Positions 1 to 12,129 of a DNA stretch of 64,000 nucleotides are shown in pieces. Source of the DNA: Sthenelais limicola (lineage: Eukaryota > Annelida > Polychaeta > Phyllodocida > Sigalionidae); NCBI GenBank assembly GCA_942159475.1, contig OW804095.1:90533740-90597739 (forward strand), read 5' to 3'. The notes under the pieces are model-generated. The model was not told the origin of the DNA and searched no databases. It worked only from the letters and a program-made list of their open reading frames with translations. Position 1 is the first letter of the stretch. Each line of letters starts with the position of its first letter. The translations under genes and the position numbers were made by a program.

Positions 1-3000
1 TGAGAATGCAGCTTTAAATCAGTAGTGTAGTTATAAAAAGTAAGCTAAAGTGTAAGCCAAAAATCAGTAATAAACAATGGCTACCTTATGCTTGCCCTTC
101 TCCTCTTCACACCAATAATCCTGATAGAGGAAAAAGAAATTTAAATTATCAAGTTTGTAAAAAGGGAATTTGATGTGGCGAATAAAGAGGAAAACAAAAA
201 ATAGGGTTTATGAACGCTTATTATCTTACTTCTCACTTGGTTCTATTACATGCCTTTCGAGAATGAGAATACGGTTGGTTTAGTAGGTCAAGAAGGGTGA
301 CATCGGCTGCCCTTAGTCATGTGAAATCTTAACATGATTCTGTGAGGTATTCCAATGATATCCTGATTGCATGTCATATTGCATACCTTATGCCTGGATA
401 AGAACCTAAATTTACTGTTCTTCTTATCAAGGCCTGGTTTAGATGTGAATGTTTGGTTAAACTTTTGAGGAATGATATTTTGGGGTCCATGTGCACCCAG
501 ATAAATGGTATCAACAATGGATTCAATTAAAAAAAGCAAAAAAACAATGGATTCAATTATACAAATGATTACAGAGCCTTGGTTTAAAGCTGCATTCACA
601 GCAAAATTGGCCTCAGATTATTTTTCTCTTTTTATTATTAATACCCAGTGCTGTAGAATGGAAGATTCGAAAAAAGAAAAAGTAGATCAATGGTTTTTCC
701 TTGGAGTCTTTAAGTTTTTCTTAATTCATGGCATGTTCTTTAACCATTTCATGATTTTGCTATTTGCTGATGTGTAGTGAGGCAAATCAGATTAATAGTG
801 AAATGTTGTGGCCTCATCATATCACTATCAAGCCAGTGCTATCCTACCATTGTCAATTTCATTTAAGATTCACAAAGTTTAAATTAAAGTTTAATAATCC
901 TGGTGACCTTTGTATGGGTCGGAATTCAATAGACCCCAAATTGAATGTTTCGGACATAGTATCTATGATTCTTGCAGAATTGTAACTGAATCTTCTTATC
1001 AATAAAGGAAGTTATAGAGGGCACTGCGATATACACAAGGAATTCGCCAGTTCATTGTTAGGAATCCAGATTGCAGATTGCAGTGTATTCATTCGGCCAT
1101 GACAGATTGCTATCCAAAGTAAATGTAAAGATACCTTTAGGTCAACCAACCTACATCTGGCAAATATACCCGTATGTCCTTCGGCAATCACCGTTCTATT
1201 AATACCCCAATAATGTAGATATACAAACGCTTACTAAAGTACTGAACAGACCAGAGCCTAGGGACCCCTCCTCCTCAGAGGCATAAAAATAGCACAAAGG
1301 CCATTACAGGAGGGGATATGGGCTCCAGTACATGGAAATATGACCTGGCGACGCCTGTATATAATGTGCTCGGTTTCTGGATACTGTCTTCCTATATTAT
1401 GACAGAAGGAGGGAGACATAGATATCGGGATTAAGGGCCTTTTATGCAAGAGAAAATATGCTTTGACTATGTGGGGAGATTGGCTCCAGTACCAGTAGGC
1501 CCTAAATACCCTAGGTTATCCACTCCATGGAATATGGACAAATATGGATAACTGTGACAGGCACTATGTATCGGATCAGTGTCAAACGACTGACTTGGAT
1601 CGATCTATAGGCACCAGTGCGAATGTCTTAGGTTAAATAAAGCCCTTCAATAGCTTCTTTGTCCCTAGTAAAACGTCCATTAAGAATTAACACATGGTAG
1701 ATGTTTCTTTATCAAGTACACATGCCCACTCACAAACTGTATGTTCAATAAATAACTGCGTGGTATCCAGCCTTCTGAATGTTTCCAAGGTACTTCTGTT
1801 AAGGAACCATTACCGAGTTCGTTCTCTCTTTCACCCACTTCGACTACAGACCCAATGAAATGGTTTTCCTCCTAAACCCAGGATATTGGATGCAAGACCT
1901 TCCAGGTCGTAGACCGAACGAAGACGATGACAAAATGGGACTTCAGTGACAATTCTAAGGAGCAACATGGGATTAGTGCTATGTCAAGAAATCCTCCCAA
2001 TGGGGCGGTCCAACACTTTTCTTTTTTGCCAGAAACATACATACATAGATGACAGACTCCGCTGTGGAGATCTCCAGTAGGTTTGTAGATGGGTGGCCTG
2101 ATAACACTAACTGTATGCGTGCTATGTACCCATGTATTGCTTCTCACAAACTGCACTGTCCATAAATAGAGATATAAACGTCCTGAATGAAGGTGGGATT
2201 AATGGAATAAGGGTATGTATATTGTTTTATTTCCAGTTTACATTGTACATTCAAAAGAGTGGTAATAATTATATATCTGGAAATGGGTAGCCCCTTTTAT
2301 GAGAATCATAGCTCTTCCAGAAGTTTCCTGTAACTGATGGGGCTGTCAAGGTTAATCTCCACTAAGAAATTGTTGCATTGACAGTGGATCAGCTTCTAAG
2401 CGGAGACAGAACGTTATATATTTATCAAAATATACATTCCATAATGACAGATTCTCTCTCTCTCTCTGTCTATATAAAATATATTATACAATATATGGGT
2501 CTGATCGTCAGCAAAGTTACAATCGGCAGCTTTAGTTCATTTTCAGTATAATTCTGCTATTGAAATAAGGGTGAAATATGATAAATATTAGGCATATTTT
2601 AGAATATTTAGTATTAAGTCGATTTCAAATATCTGGTCGGTTATGTTGGACAGTATATTGAACATTTTTGTCTTAATTCTCTTCTTTTAGAGGAGTGCCC
2701 AAGGCGAATTATCCATAATCAGGTGACTTAAATTTTGTCTTATATTTGGGTTTAAATTTGTAAGAGGATTAGTGACACCTAATCACAAGTTCCTGGCGAG
2801 TTCATCCACACACATATGTATGAATATGCCCACACATCTATCTACCAATATATTTGTTGGGTTGCCCCGAGATGCTATTTATTCACTCTACATCTGGCTT
2901 GCTCGGACGTACTCCCCGAGCGGTAAACAGAAGGAGCGGCTCCTACGCATATCCCAGCAGAAGGAGTGGGCGAGCATACATGGACGGATTAAAGCAGAAC

Positions 3001-3911
3001 CGTGGGAGCAGCATCAAATGTAAATAGGCCAAGGCTTCCAAATCATCTGCCCTTTCTCAGCATTACCAGAGAGTTAGTGGCCAAGGCCTTTAATGAAATT
3101 AATTTCCCTTCTAAAAGGATGCATTTCTGGGTGGTAAGATCTGTTTCTTTGGAGGTAATTTCCTCAAGGGTGCAGGTCAAGCGCTTTGATGTAGGTCAGT
3201 GGTAACGGATGTATGACCTATATTGAGGGGCTGCTGGTGCACTATTTGGCCACAATCTCGAGGTGAAGCCGAAGGAGTATGCACAAACTGTGTGCCGTGT
3301 GCCGTGTGCCGTGAATCATTTCTTCAATGAAGTGATCTTGAAGGTTTTCAACAACTGACTGCTCACCGACTTACGGCAGTTAGCTTGCTGGGATGATGCA
3401 ATGTCTGGGGAACCCCCTGTTTTGGTTGGTGCCTGTCACTTTTGTCCTACCCTCTACTGATCTCATTTTCTCATAGTATTCAGAATGGAGGAGGAGGGGG
3501 AGGGCGTTTACTAAAATAGCATATATTGGCCCAGATTTTATATCTTTTTTTTGCTTTGACTACCCCTGGAAACTACATTTCATAAATTCTTACCCGTGAT
3601 ACGGGGGGCTTCTAGTAATATAATAATCCTAGAGTGCGAAGCAAAGTGTTGAAAAGCATTGAAAGGCTTATTACTGGGTGTATGTACACGGCTCTAAATT
3701 TCAGGATGTCGTATATATAGATCTCAAGTGTGGTTAACTGGGTATTGGTTACTCCTAAGAAACGGTCAGCCTCAGGGCGATGGGTGTGGAGCCCTAAAAA
3801 AATTATACAGGTAGGAGTGATGGAGGATTTTGATAGGAACTACATGCTTAGAATTACTACCTGTTTTAAACGGGGGGCATCTAGTCCAATATTAATGATA
3901 CTGCGACATAC
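1..3911. other. No gene recognised; AT-rich non-coding stretch
   Basis: I see no frame with family resemblance on either strand. Small features only: a TC dinucleotide run near 2453-2470, a triplicated GTGTGCC motif near 3293-3312, and TA-rich tracts around 2475-2500. Short open frames here have no recognisable domain and look like chance. Confidence 0.5.
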
Positions 3912-3914
3912 TAA

Positions 3915-4222
3915 AGCCGGCGCCACACTAGCCGCACGCAATAAGCCTTGCAATAGGCTTCGCAACAGGCTTTCCCGATAGGTTTTGCTATTCCAGTGGC
4001 TTATCGGGAAGGCCTGTTGCAAACGTCGCCACACCTTTGCAACAGAGCTTTGCAATTAATCGCAATAGCATGGCGACGTCTGCGATGCAATCTTTATCGC
4101 CAACAAATATTAAACATGTCTAATATTTCTGTGAATATTTCTGTCGAGTATTTTCATTTCTATTGCAGAGGCCTGTTACAAAGCCTATTGGGAGGCTTAT
4201 CGCGGCTAGTGTGCTCCCGCCT
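3915..4222. mobile_element. 308-bp MITE with TAA target duplication (PIF/Harbinger-like)
   Basis: The ends are inverted copies of each other over about 55 bp: both contain ACACTAGCCGC, followed inward by AATAGGCTT and AACAGGC. The sequence is directly flanked by TAA at 3912-3914 and 4223-4225, the 3-bp TWA-type duplication typical of PIF/Harbinger elements. There is no coding capacity, so it would be a non-autonomous element. The interior holds further GCCTATTGC-like and CAACAGGC-like inverted blocks, so the whole element can fold. The family assignment rests on the TSD alone and is an inference. Confidence 0.7.
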
Positions 4223-4225
4223 TAA

Positions 4226-5084
4226 TTCCTACACCTTGTTTTGGCAAAGCTGAAAACAATTATTGTGGAATGGGGAATTTCAAAGCAACCATTTTGTTAA
4301 GAATATGGATATTTAAAAGGGCTACTATTGAACAAATCTCGTTTTAGTTTGTGTGAAGCCAAAACTTATGATTGGTAAAAAAAGAATACATTGTATCGAT
4401 AATGGAAGAAACAACCCTCCATGGTGTGTTTCGATCACACCTAGTTTAGCACAAAAATGTAATATGGCATATTGTCATAGAACCAGGAATGACCATACTG
4501 CAATTAAGTCCTTATTTTCTTCGTTGTTGATGCAAGGTGGGCCTGATGATCACCATTTGCCGAGTTTAAAGTTTGGAAAGGCAAGATGATTTATTGGCGC
4601 CAGTAAGGCTTAGATTTAAGGCCAATAAATTCCTAATTATTTCCATCATCATCCTTTGATCGGGAGTGGAGGTGTTGGATGAATTTAAAATGGCTCATTT
4701 TATTCCTTCTGACCGTGCTTGGCAGCCACTTGGGCAAATTACCAAGGAGGTATTTATCATTTCCTAAACTCATCGAGCCGTATGCCGGGATAACATTGCA
4801 GGGCATTATTTTGAATGATGGTATCCTGAAAACCCTTATACCATTCCATTATAACTCCTTGATTACAGTAGTGCAAAACTTTAGTCAAATGAAAGGCAGT
4901 ATGGGATATATGCAGCTTATTTTTACTACATTCGTAGCGCCTATTATATATTATGCTATCTAAATGTCTCGGCCGTAAAAGAAATAAAAAAAAATTATGT
5001 TAGTCCTCAGGCCCGTTTCATAACTAATAACGGAGCGGAGCAAGGTAGAATATAGCGGATTTAGCGGATTTCCGCTATTAAGGC
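4226..5084. other. No gene recognised
   Basis: AT-rich sequence. The open frames seen are short, and none resembles a known family. The last 60 bp carry repeated GCGGATTT/CCGCTATT motifs that may belong to the outer end of the element that follows. Confidence 0.4.
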
Positions 5085-5941
5085 CCATATCCACTTAGCC
5101 GACAACCGACAACCGACAAAAGTGTCCAAAGGTGACCGACAATCGGTCCCCTGCCATCGTCGGTCACCTTCGTCGGTTCCCGGTATTTACTTACACGACA
5201 AAAATGTCACCGACAATCGGTCACCTAGGGGTGACCGATCGTCGGTCACTGGTATCCACTTGTAAGATAATCGTGTACCAGACATTTATATTGTATTTTA
5301 ATTGTGATTTCCTCAGATATTGTTTCAAACGAAGGTTGATATATTTATCCTACTCTAATTTAATATTATTTCTCATTTGGTGTTGCAGTACCCATGTCTT
5401 TAGGTACCAAATGATAGCAAAAACAGTTAATTTATTTATTCACAAATAAGGAGTTTGTTCTGCTGAATCCATTCTTCCTAAATACATGATATTTTGAAAT
5501 TATCACAAATACTAATACTTAATCATAATATTCGGCCACTGTGTCGCCATTTCCCAACGGATTGGAATACTTTAAAAAGCTCTGTGATGCTGACATGTTC
5601 CCAGTTCGTTTGGTATACAATACAAGTTTATAGCCTTAATTAACTTGCCTGTACAGACGTTAATTAATAAATTAATATATCTTTTTCATATTGTAAAATA
5701 TTTACCTTCTATAATACCTTACTAGCAACGATTGCCAAATGAGATACAAATAATAATTCAATAATTATATGATTTTAGGACAGTCAAATAGATATGGTTG
5801 GGTATTTAATACATTTTAAATTTTGGAAAAGGCTCAAAGAGTTTTCGAGTAATGAGCATAAGTACTCGGACATAATTTTAGACATTATTTAGGCAAATTA
5901 GATATACCTGAGTATAATGAGTAATGAGCGACGCTATGTGT

Positions 5942-5976
<35 letters not shown>
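5942..5976 (+). repeat. (GA)n microsatellite
   Basis: Near-pure GA dinucleotide run with one AC interruption, read directly. Confidence 0.95.
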
Positions 5977-6104
5977 TTAGGGTTATATATAAAATAAGAG
6001 AATAATAAGGTATATCAGATGGATCATTGGATTTGCTTCCTCATTGTATCATAGGTTGGGTAATTTAAAAGAATACAAATATAAATACATATACACGGTT
6101 TTGT

Positions 6105-6360
6105 ACCAGAGTCTACCAATAATATACTGTACTGGTCGTTTGAGAACATCAGGTATTGAATATAATAATCTTTTGTGAGTATTTGCATCAGATTTACTTC
6201 CTTAATGCTTTACAGATTTATGTTAATTGAAAAAAAAACGATACAAGTGTATGACTCTGTACTAGAGTCTACCAATAATGTACTGTATTGGTCGGTTGAA
6301 AACATTATATTACATAGAAATGAGTGAATACTTGCATCGGATTTATTTTCTAAAATATGT
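6105..6360 (+). repeat. Diverged direct duplication, about 100-bp units 147 bp apart
   Basis: The block containing AGAGTCTACCAATAAT, TACTGTAYTGGTCG and TTGCATCRGATTTA occurs at about 6105-6205 and again at about 6252-6350, roughly 80 percent alike by eye. It lies inside the 5.1-7.1 kb candidate element. Confidence 0.65.
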
Positions 6361-6932
6361 TTCTATTTTCTAAAATATGTTAGGTATATATGGTATGTGG
6401 TATGTATACATGTATGTATGGATGCTATGTATATTGATAGCTTTTTCACTTTGAGCGAATTGCCTGGGGTGTTGGGTCACTTCAGCATCTTAAGGAAGAC
6501 AATTTGACAATCTAATATATCGTCTGATAACGTCCTATGACCTCTTTCATGTATTTCAGTAATATGTATATATCATTTATATATATTTTTTACGTGTATC
6601 TTTGTATGTATGTATGATTATGATGATATTATAGAGAGTTAAATTAACGTAGAAATAAAAAAAAATACATGAAAAATATTGTTCCAAAAATATATGCAAC
6701 TGTGGGGAGGCGATAGTAACCATAATAGATAATAAATAAGCGGGAAAAAGTGGAGAAATGCCTTTAAAAGTACCAACATAAAATAAAATCAACATAAATA
6801 GTGACAAAATTAAGGTGGAATTGAAGTAAAACATCGATGCAAATGTTATTGGGGTGTTTCCCAATCATAACCAACATCGATATGGCCATACAAGTTGAAA
6901 AAAAAAATAAAAAAAATTGCAGGGGTGACCGA

Positions 6933-6994
6933 TGTCGGTGACCCCTCCCGACAATATCTAACTGAATAGATATTGTCGGGAGGGGTCACCGACA
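6933..6994. repeat. Perfect 28-bp-arm hairpin, 6-nt loop
   Basis: Arms 6933-6960 and 6967-6994 are exact reverse complements around the loop ACTGAA. The arm includes CCCCTCCCGACAATATCTA and merges outward into the GTCGGTGACC palindrome array. Read directly. Confidence 0.9.
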
Positions 6995-7126
6995 AACGTC
7001 ACCGACAAAATGCACCTGGTGACCGATTGTCGGTCCCCGGTATCCACTTGCGCGATTGTCGGTGACCCATGGTGACCGATTGTCGGTGACCGCTAAGTGA
7101 CCGATTATCGTGCAAGTGGATATCGC

Positions 7127-7654
7127 GCTTTACGTTTCTTACTAATAGTGGAACAGAATTCCGCTATTTTCCCGCTAAGTCTAAGTTTTATACAGCTGAT
7201 ACGATTAGAAAGATCAGAAAGGATATAATAATTTGTCTGTATATTGCTTAAAAGTCAATTTGTCCGAGATTTTATGAGCTTCAGTTTTCAAAGCATTCCA
7301 TCTGACTTGACATTTATATAACAGGAAATTGTTATATGATTACTTTTTGTTTTTGTCAATGCACATTTATGAGATATATTGTGCTATCAGTATTGCCAGG
7401 GTGTACTGACAGTTTGAGGAGGAGTGTTGGGAACAAATATCAAACAGTACAGTGATGAAGGTAGTTACCACTAGGTGACAAGTGCCCTGACACCTATTGG
7501 GGTTTTTACCCAACTGGGGTTGATACCCAAACTAGAGGACAAGGCTAGTCCTCTTTCAAGCACCAGCCTCTGCAGAGGTAACACCTTACATATGGGTTAG
7601 ACCCTTCAAAAGTATACCCTGTTGCAAGTTATTTTATAAGCAAGTAATATTTTA
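7127..7654. other. No gene recognised
   Basis: AT-rich. Near 7463-7560 there is a stretch with repeated ACCCAACTGGGGTTGATACCC-like short words, otherwise nothing interpretable. Confidence 0.4.
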
Positions 7655-8115
7655 ATTATGGTAGTATAAGACCTTATCATCCACGTAATGCTGAAGATGA
7701 GCGTGTCTTACAACAGAATGCAGGTCATCAATATATATATTGTAAACAGTATCAGCCCAAGGATTGTACCTTGGGGCACACCAAAGGTAACTATTCCTTC
7801 ATTAAAACTAGTTCCATTTATACGGACATATTGCTTTCTATTTGACAAATAATTTTGAAACCACAGTTGTTCCATTCCTTGTATACCATAAGCTGTTGAT
7901 TTATTAAGGAAAATTTGATGGTGTAAGTCTGTCGAAAGCCTTACTGAAGTCTAAGAGGATTGTTTTATTCGATCTGTTATTTAAGTTTGTATATAGATAT
8001 TTTGAAGAAAGTCAGTCTAGGCCTGTTGTATAGAATTATTGGCTCTAAAGCCATATTGTACTTTACTGAATAAACTATTAGTTTCAAAATAATTTGTTAT
8101 CTGCATTTGAACTTT
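7655..8115 (-). pseudogene. Decayed LINE reverse transcriptase fragment
   Basis: Translating the minus strand in pieces gives a clear RT palm domain broken by frameshifts. In order: VQYGFRANNSIQQ (finger region, usual form GFRxxxST), a decayed DFSKAFD-like motif A (the DNA still reads GACTTCAGTAAGGCTTTCGA), AYGIQG and LSNRKQYV, then GVPQGTILG (motif B) and HYVDD in place of the usual FADD (motif C). The fragment is cut off after motif C and before the fingers. This is the pattern of a jockey/CR1-type non-LTR RT, of which only about 150 residues survive. It has no intact frame and cannot make an active enzyme. Exact ends are approximate. Confidence 0.8.
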
Positions 8116-8278
8116 TATATCACAAGTCCCCCGTTTTGGATGACAAAAACAACAATAACCCGATGTGCATGATTGCATTTCTGACCTAGTTTTGACCTGG
8201 AACTTTTGACCTGATACTGACCTGGTGCTTTACTAGTGGAAATCGTAAACAGTTTTGAGGCTCAAACTTGATTTTACA

Positions 8279-8430
8279 ATGCTCTATGGACCCGATTTAT
8301 AAATGCACTTTTGATGCTCTCAACGATGCACTATTATCTAGGGAATTTAATGCTCTTCTGATGCTCTCAATAATGCACTATTGGCCAGGTTCAAAAACGC
8401 ATTTATGATGCACTCAGTGAGGCACTTTCA
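8279..8430 (+). repeat. Interspersed repeat, second copy at 10919-11035
   Basis: The block with CCGATTTATAAATG, TGATGCT, GATGCACTA and ATGCACTCAGTGAGGCAC recurs at 10919-11035 in the same orientation. Within this copy a unit of about 66 bp (TGATGCTCTCAAYRATGCAC) is itself tandemly doubled. No coding content seen; family unknown. Confidence 0.6.
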
Positions 8431-9759
8431 TTGTGCTGTTGGAGAGGTATATTTTTTTCAGAAAAAGCTTTGATGGGAATCAATATTCCCAAAAGATGTC
8501 AAAGAATATTTAGGGCAGTACATGTGTTGCCCTCTCTTTATATGCAACATCTAATTTCATCAATTCTACCGTCCTCTGTGACAGCCTGACGGTATACACC
8601 ACTCATTTGATGTGTATGTTGGCTCTGGCTCACCCAGGCCACTAGGGCAATCTATATGTACAATCATTAGGGTGTTTTGACTACAGCATTTTTCAATATC
8701 AAATGGGTATATAACACACATAAACTATAGGTGTATATCACTTATAACATTCCTATGTACATGATGTGGAATATCTATAGTGGTATAAATGCCACACAAG
8801 TGTATTAGTGGCACATTTATTGTAAAAGAAATTGTAAATACACCCCAGTTACCAGTGGCGCCACCTGATGAAAACAGTACCGCCACCTGCGCCACCTGGT
8901 GAGAACAAATGGCATAATGGTAGGCCTATGGGCAGATACACCATGAATGATTCATGGTATTATGATCGATTGTTAATTAAGGGAACACATAGAATATTGT
9001 TTTAATATCTTTATAATAAGTTTGCTACAAACAACTAAATTGTATAAGCCTGATATAAACTTTAGGCTCTAGTCAGTGCAAAATGATGACATGTCAGAGT
9101 CGGAGTCTGCCACATATATCAATGTTCATGATCATAAATAGGACAAGGGCTACTCCCATTATTTCGAACATATATAGAACTGTTTTCCATGTATAAATTA
9201 GACTCTGAGACTAAATAAAAAGAATTATCCTGCTACTGACCAATAATGATTCAAATTAAATATTTTAAAAAATCATTTCAAGTAAACATCCTATTTCTTG
9301 TAGGGGCTTGATTTACCTCAGCCTTTTTTCTTGGTACCAAAATGGTACTGATCTATACCAAAATCATATCGGACTCTAGTTGATGGTCACTTCCTGTCAT
9401 TGACGGATGTGATATTGTTACCTACTATTACATGTAAAAGACAGGCTTGCAAACCTCCCTCATGCTGGAGATTTCAGCTGATTGCGATCCCTATGATCGA
9501 AAATAAAGTTTATCAATCAAGAGGCCCCTACCCAATTTCCCATGGTGGTGAATGAGCAATTCCAACCTAGGTAGGCATGATTCATCATTTTTCCGGATGG
9601 AATGAAAGTTCCAGATAATAGTGTAGGACAAGATGCATGAAATTGAAGACGTCATAATGATTTTAATTAATTTTGTGTAACCTTGACCGTAGCTCATATT
9701 TATTTTCATACAGACCGTATAACGATCTATTATAATCTACATCATGGATATAGCTATAC
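8431..9759. other. No gene recognised
   Basis: AT-rich stretch. There is a short tandem GCGCCACCTG-type motif near 8860-8905. No recognisable frame, RNA gene or element end was found. Confidence 0.4.
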
Positions 9760-9762
9760 ATT

Positions 9763-10528
9763 ATGTGATGTGTTACAGAAAAATGAGACACAAGTTGCAC
9801 AAAAAGATATATTTCAAATGTTTTTTTTCCATATGAATCCTTGCTCAGAATGTTTTTATTTTCCTGTTTTCCTGTTTCCTGTTATTTTCCTGTTTTGTTA
9901 AGAAGTATTGCAAACATTATTTTCTTTCATACATCGCACATTAATATTCATTATCTAGGCATCCTAATATTTACCATCATTGGAATCGGCGTGACCTCAT
10001 CTTTTCAAATATGAATCAACAATCGACTTGCGACTTGTGACTCATTTTCCTGTAACATATGCCATATGTATAATATTATTTTAGTTTGAATGGATTTAGA
10101 AAGAAAGATTTCTTTACAGAAAGTCCCTGATATAAGATATAGATTAATATGAGATATATCTATATGTGATCCGTTTTAGGAAAATAAGTCATAAGTCGCA
10201 AAATATGGATCTGAAAAAGAGATCAAGCCGATTCCAATGATGATAAACACTAGGACAATTTCTATATATTAAGTTTGATATCTGTTCTGTTGAGAAAAAA
10301 GTTTGCAATGTTTCTGGATGAGTACTACCAGTAAAGTAACTAAGCATACTCCATACGAAGGCCTTCAAAACGCAGGAATATATTTAATATAATGTCCTGA
10401 TTCATATGACTATGGCTGCTGAACCCTCTAAATATCAGAACATTTCAATAAAGAAATCTTTTGAAAAAGACACTTTGAAAAATATCAATTTTGCGACTTG
10501 TGACTCATTTTCCTGTAACACATCACAT
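9763..10528. mobile_element. MITE family 1, copy A (766 bp), ATT-flanked
   Basis: The ends are inverted: ATGTGATGTGTTACAG at the left and CTGTAACACATCACAT at the right, each followed inward by a block reading GACTCATTTTCCTG and GCGACTTGTGA in one orientation. ATT occurs directly outside both ends (9760-9762, 10529-10531). Inside, the same end-block recurs inverted near 10025-10060 and 10168-10205, so two short foldback units sit within one pair of outer ends. No coding capacity. Related copies lie at 14369-14956 and 51770-52560, with a single end near 48055-48105. Confidence 0.7.
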
Positions 10529-12129
10529 ATTATGTCGGTCATTTAATTTCATATGATAAAACAGGGCAGGAATTATAAAAGGAGGAAATAGATCAGTGTG
10601 AGAAGTATTTCTTGGAGTAACATGGAGCTAGGCTTACATCGTTTAGCTTTGTGTATATGGGTTTCTTTTACTTCGTGTCAGAGAGTGAGTATGAGTGTCA
10701 GAGAATGGAGAGTCAGATATGCGCGACAGTGACTGTGAATGCCATGGAGGTGAGTGAGCAGTGGCAGGTATTGTGGCGTGCTGTGGCTTCATTGTGCTGT
10801 ATACATTTATGGCACTTGTGGGCATGGATTTGGTTTGAATTATTATTTGTGATAGAATTGATGAGATTGTTTTGGTTATAAATACAGATGAATATCTGAG
10901 ATTCTTAAATAGATACAATATGCTCAATGGAACCGATTTATAAATGTGATTCTGATGCTTCCAACGATACACTACTGACCAGGTATAAAAGACAGTTATT
11001 TAATGCACTCAGTGAGGCACTTTCATTGCTATTACTATGTGAGGGAGAGGAGCGTGTTACTGCGTAAAGGTTATTCATTCATTCATAATCATTATTCATA
11101 CAAAGAATTTACATTTAGGTAGAGATATAATTTATAAGTATTTTATTCTCTATAGGCCTTTAACAATTTAATTGAAAAAAAACCTGCTGTATTGAAAAAA
11201 CACTATATTCACCATGAATGTTTTCATACGTTTCCTTATGAAATATAATAATATTTTTGAGACAGAATTAAAAATATTATAATTTACGAATTATATAAAT
11301 TTCACTAGACTTAATTACTATCAAAAATCATTTAGACATCACACTCCACTGACTCAAATTAACACTGAGAAGAGTACAAAAACTACACAATCATATTTTT
11401 GAAAAACGGGTTAGCGGTAAGGGGCATCTATCCAAATGTGGCAATACAACTTCTATGCTGGACTCACCACCAGCGGTCCCAAACCATTTTCACTACCATA
11501 ATATTTCATGAATAGTCTTATGTTAGTTATTCGATATTTGATGTAATATTCAAGAGAACATGAATCAAATCAATCATACTCTAGATATAAATCCTACTTT
11601 TCTCATGTGGTTGTAAAGTCATAACCATTTATATCTCAATTTGTTGGGGTGGAACGTGGACTGATGTTCATTAATTCAACTGTATGTAGCTAGTGCATTG
11701 ATACCCGATTTATATACATTAATTTGATACGCATTTTTGGAGTGCATCTGATGATGCACATAGCATCAGGTGCAAAACCAGGTGCAAAACCACTTTTTTG
11801 AGCGGATTGCACTTTTGTGACTGGTCAGTGACACTTTTGCATGCACTGGTGGATTTTCCAATGCACAACGGGAAATACCTTTATTTTCTATCGGTTGCTG
11901 TCTGCCCGTCGCCATATTGTATTCATCAGCCAAACCTCATACACAACACCATCTGCTATTGGCTAATTCCTTATGACGTCACACTCTCCCCGTCAATCAA
12001 ATCTCACTAAAAATAAGCGCCTTCGGTAGTGGGCGTATCAGCACATGTGTGATACATCTAAACGTATCACATAGGCAGAAATAACTCATTTCTATATCAT
12101 AACACCCAAACTTGTGATATAAATGTACC
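10529..12129. other. No gene recognised; one repeat copy
   Basis: It holds the second copy of the 8.3 kb repeat (10919-11035) and a related tract near 11700-11790 with repeated GATGCAC and AGGTGCAAAACCA words. Otherwise AT-rich sequence without recognisable genes. Confidence 0.45.

Larger units (their letters stand above)
5085..7126. mobile_element. Candidate 2-kb TIR DNA element with GGTGACCGAY palindrome arrays
   Basis: Both ends carry the inverted word ATATCCACTT followed by a cluster about 200 bp long (5085-5280 and 6920-7126) of short palindromic units of the form GGTGACCGAY..TCGGTCACC. The word GGTATCCACTTG recurs inside each cluster. The 1.6 kb between is AT-rich with no transposase frame. 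Arrays of short palindromes near the ends of a transposon are commonly transposase-binding sites, but that role is inferred. I could not find a clear target-site duplication, so this may instead be two separate small elements of one family. The outer limits are approximate. Confidence 0.5.
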
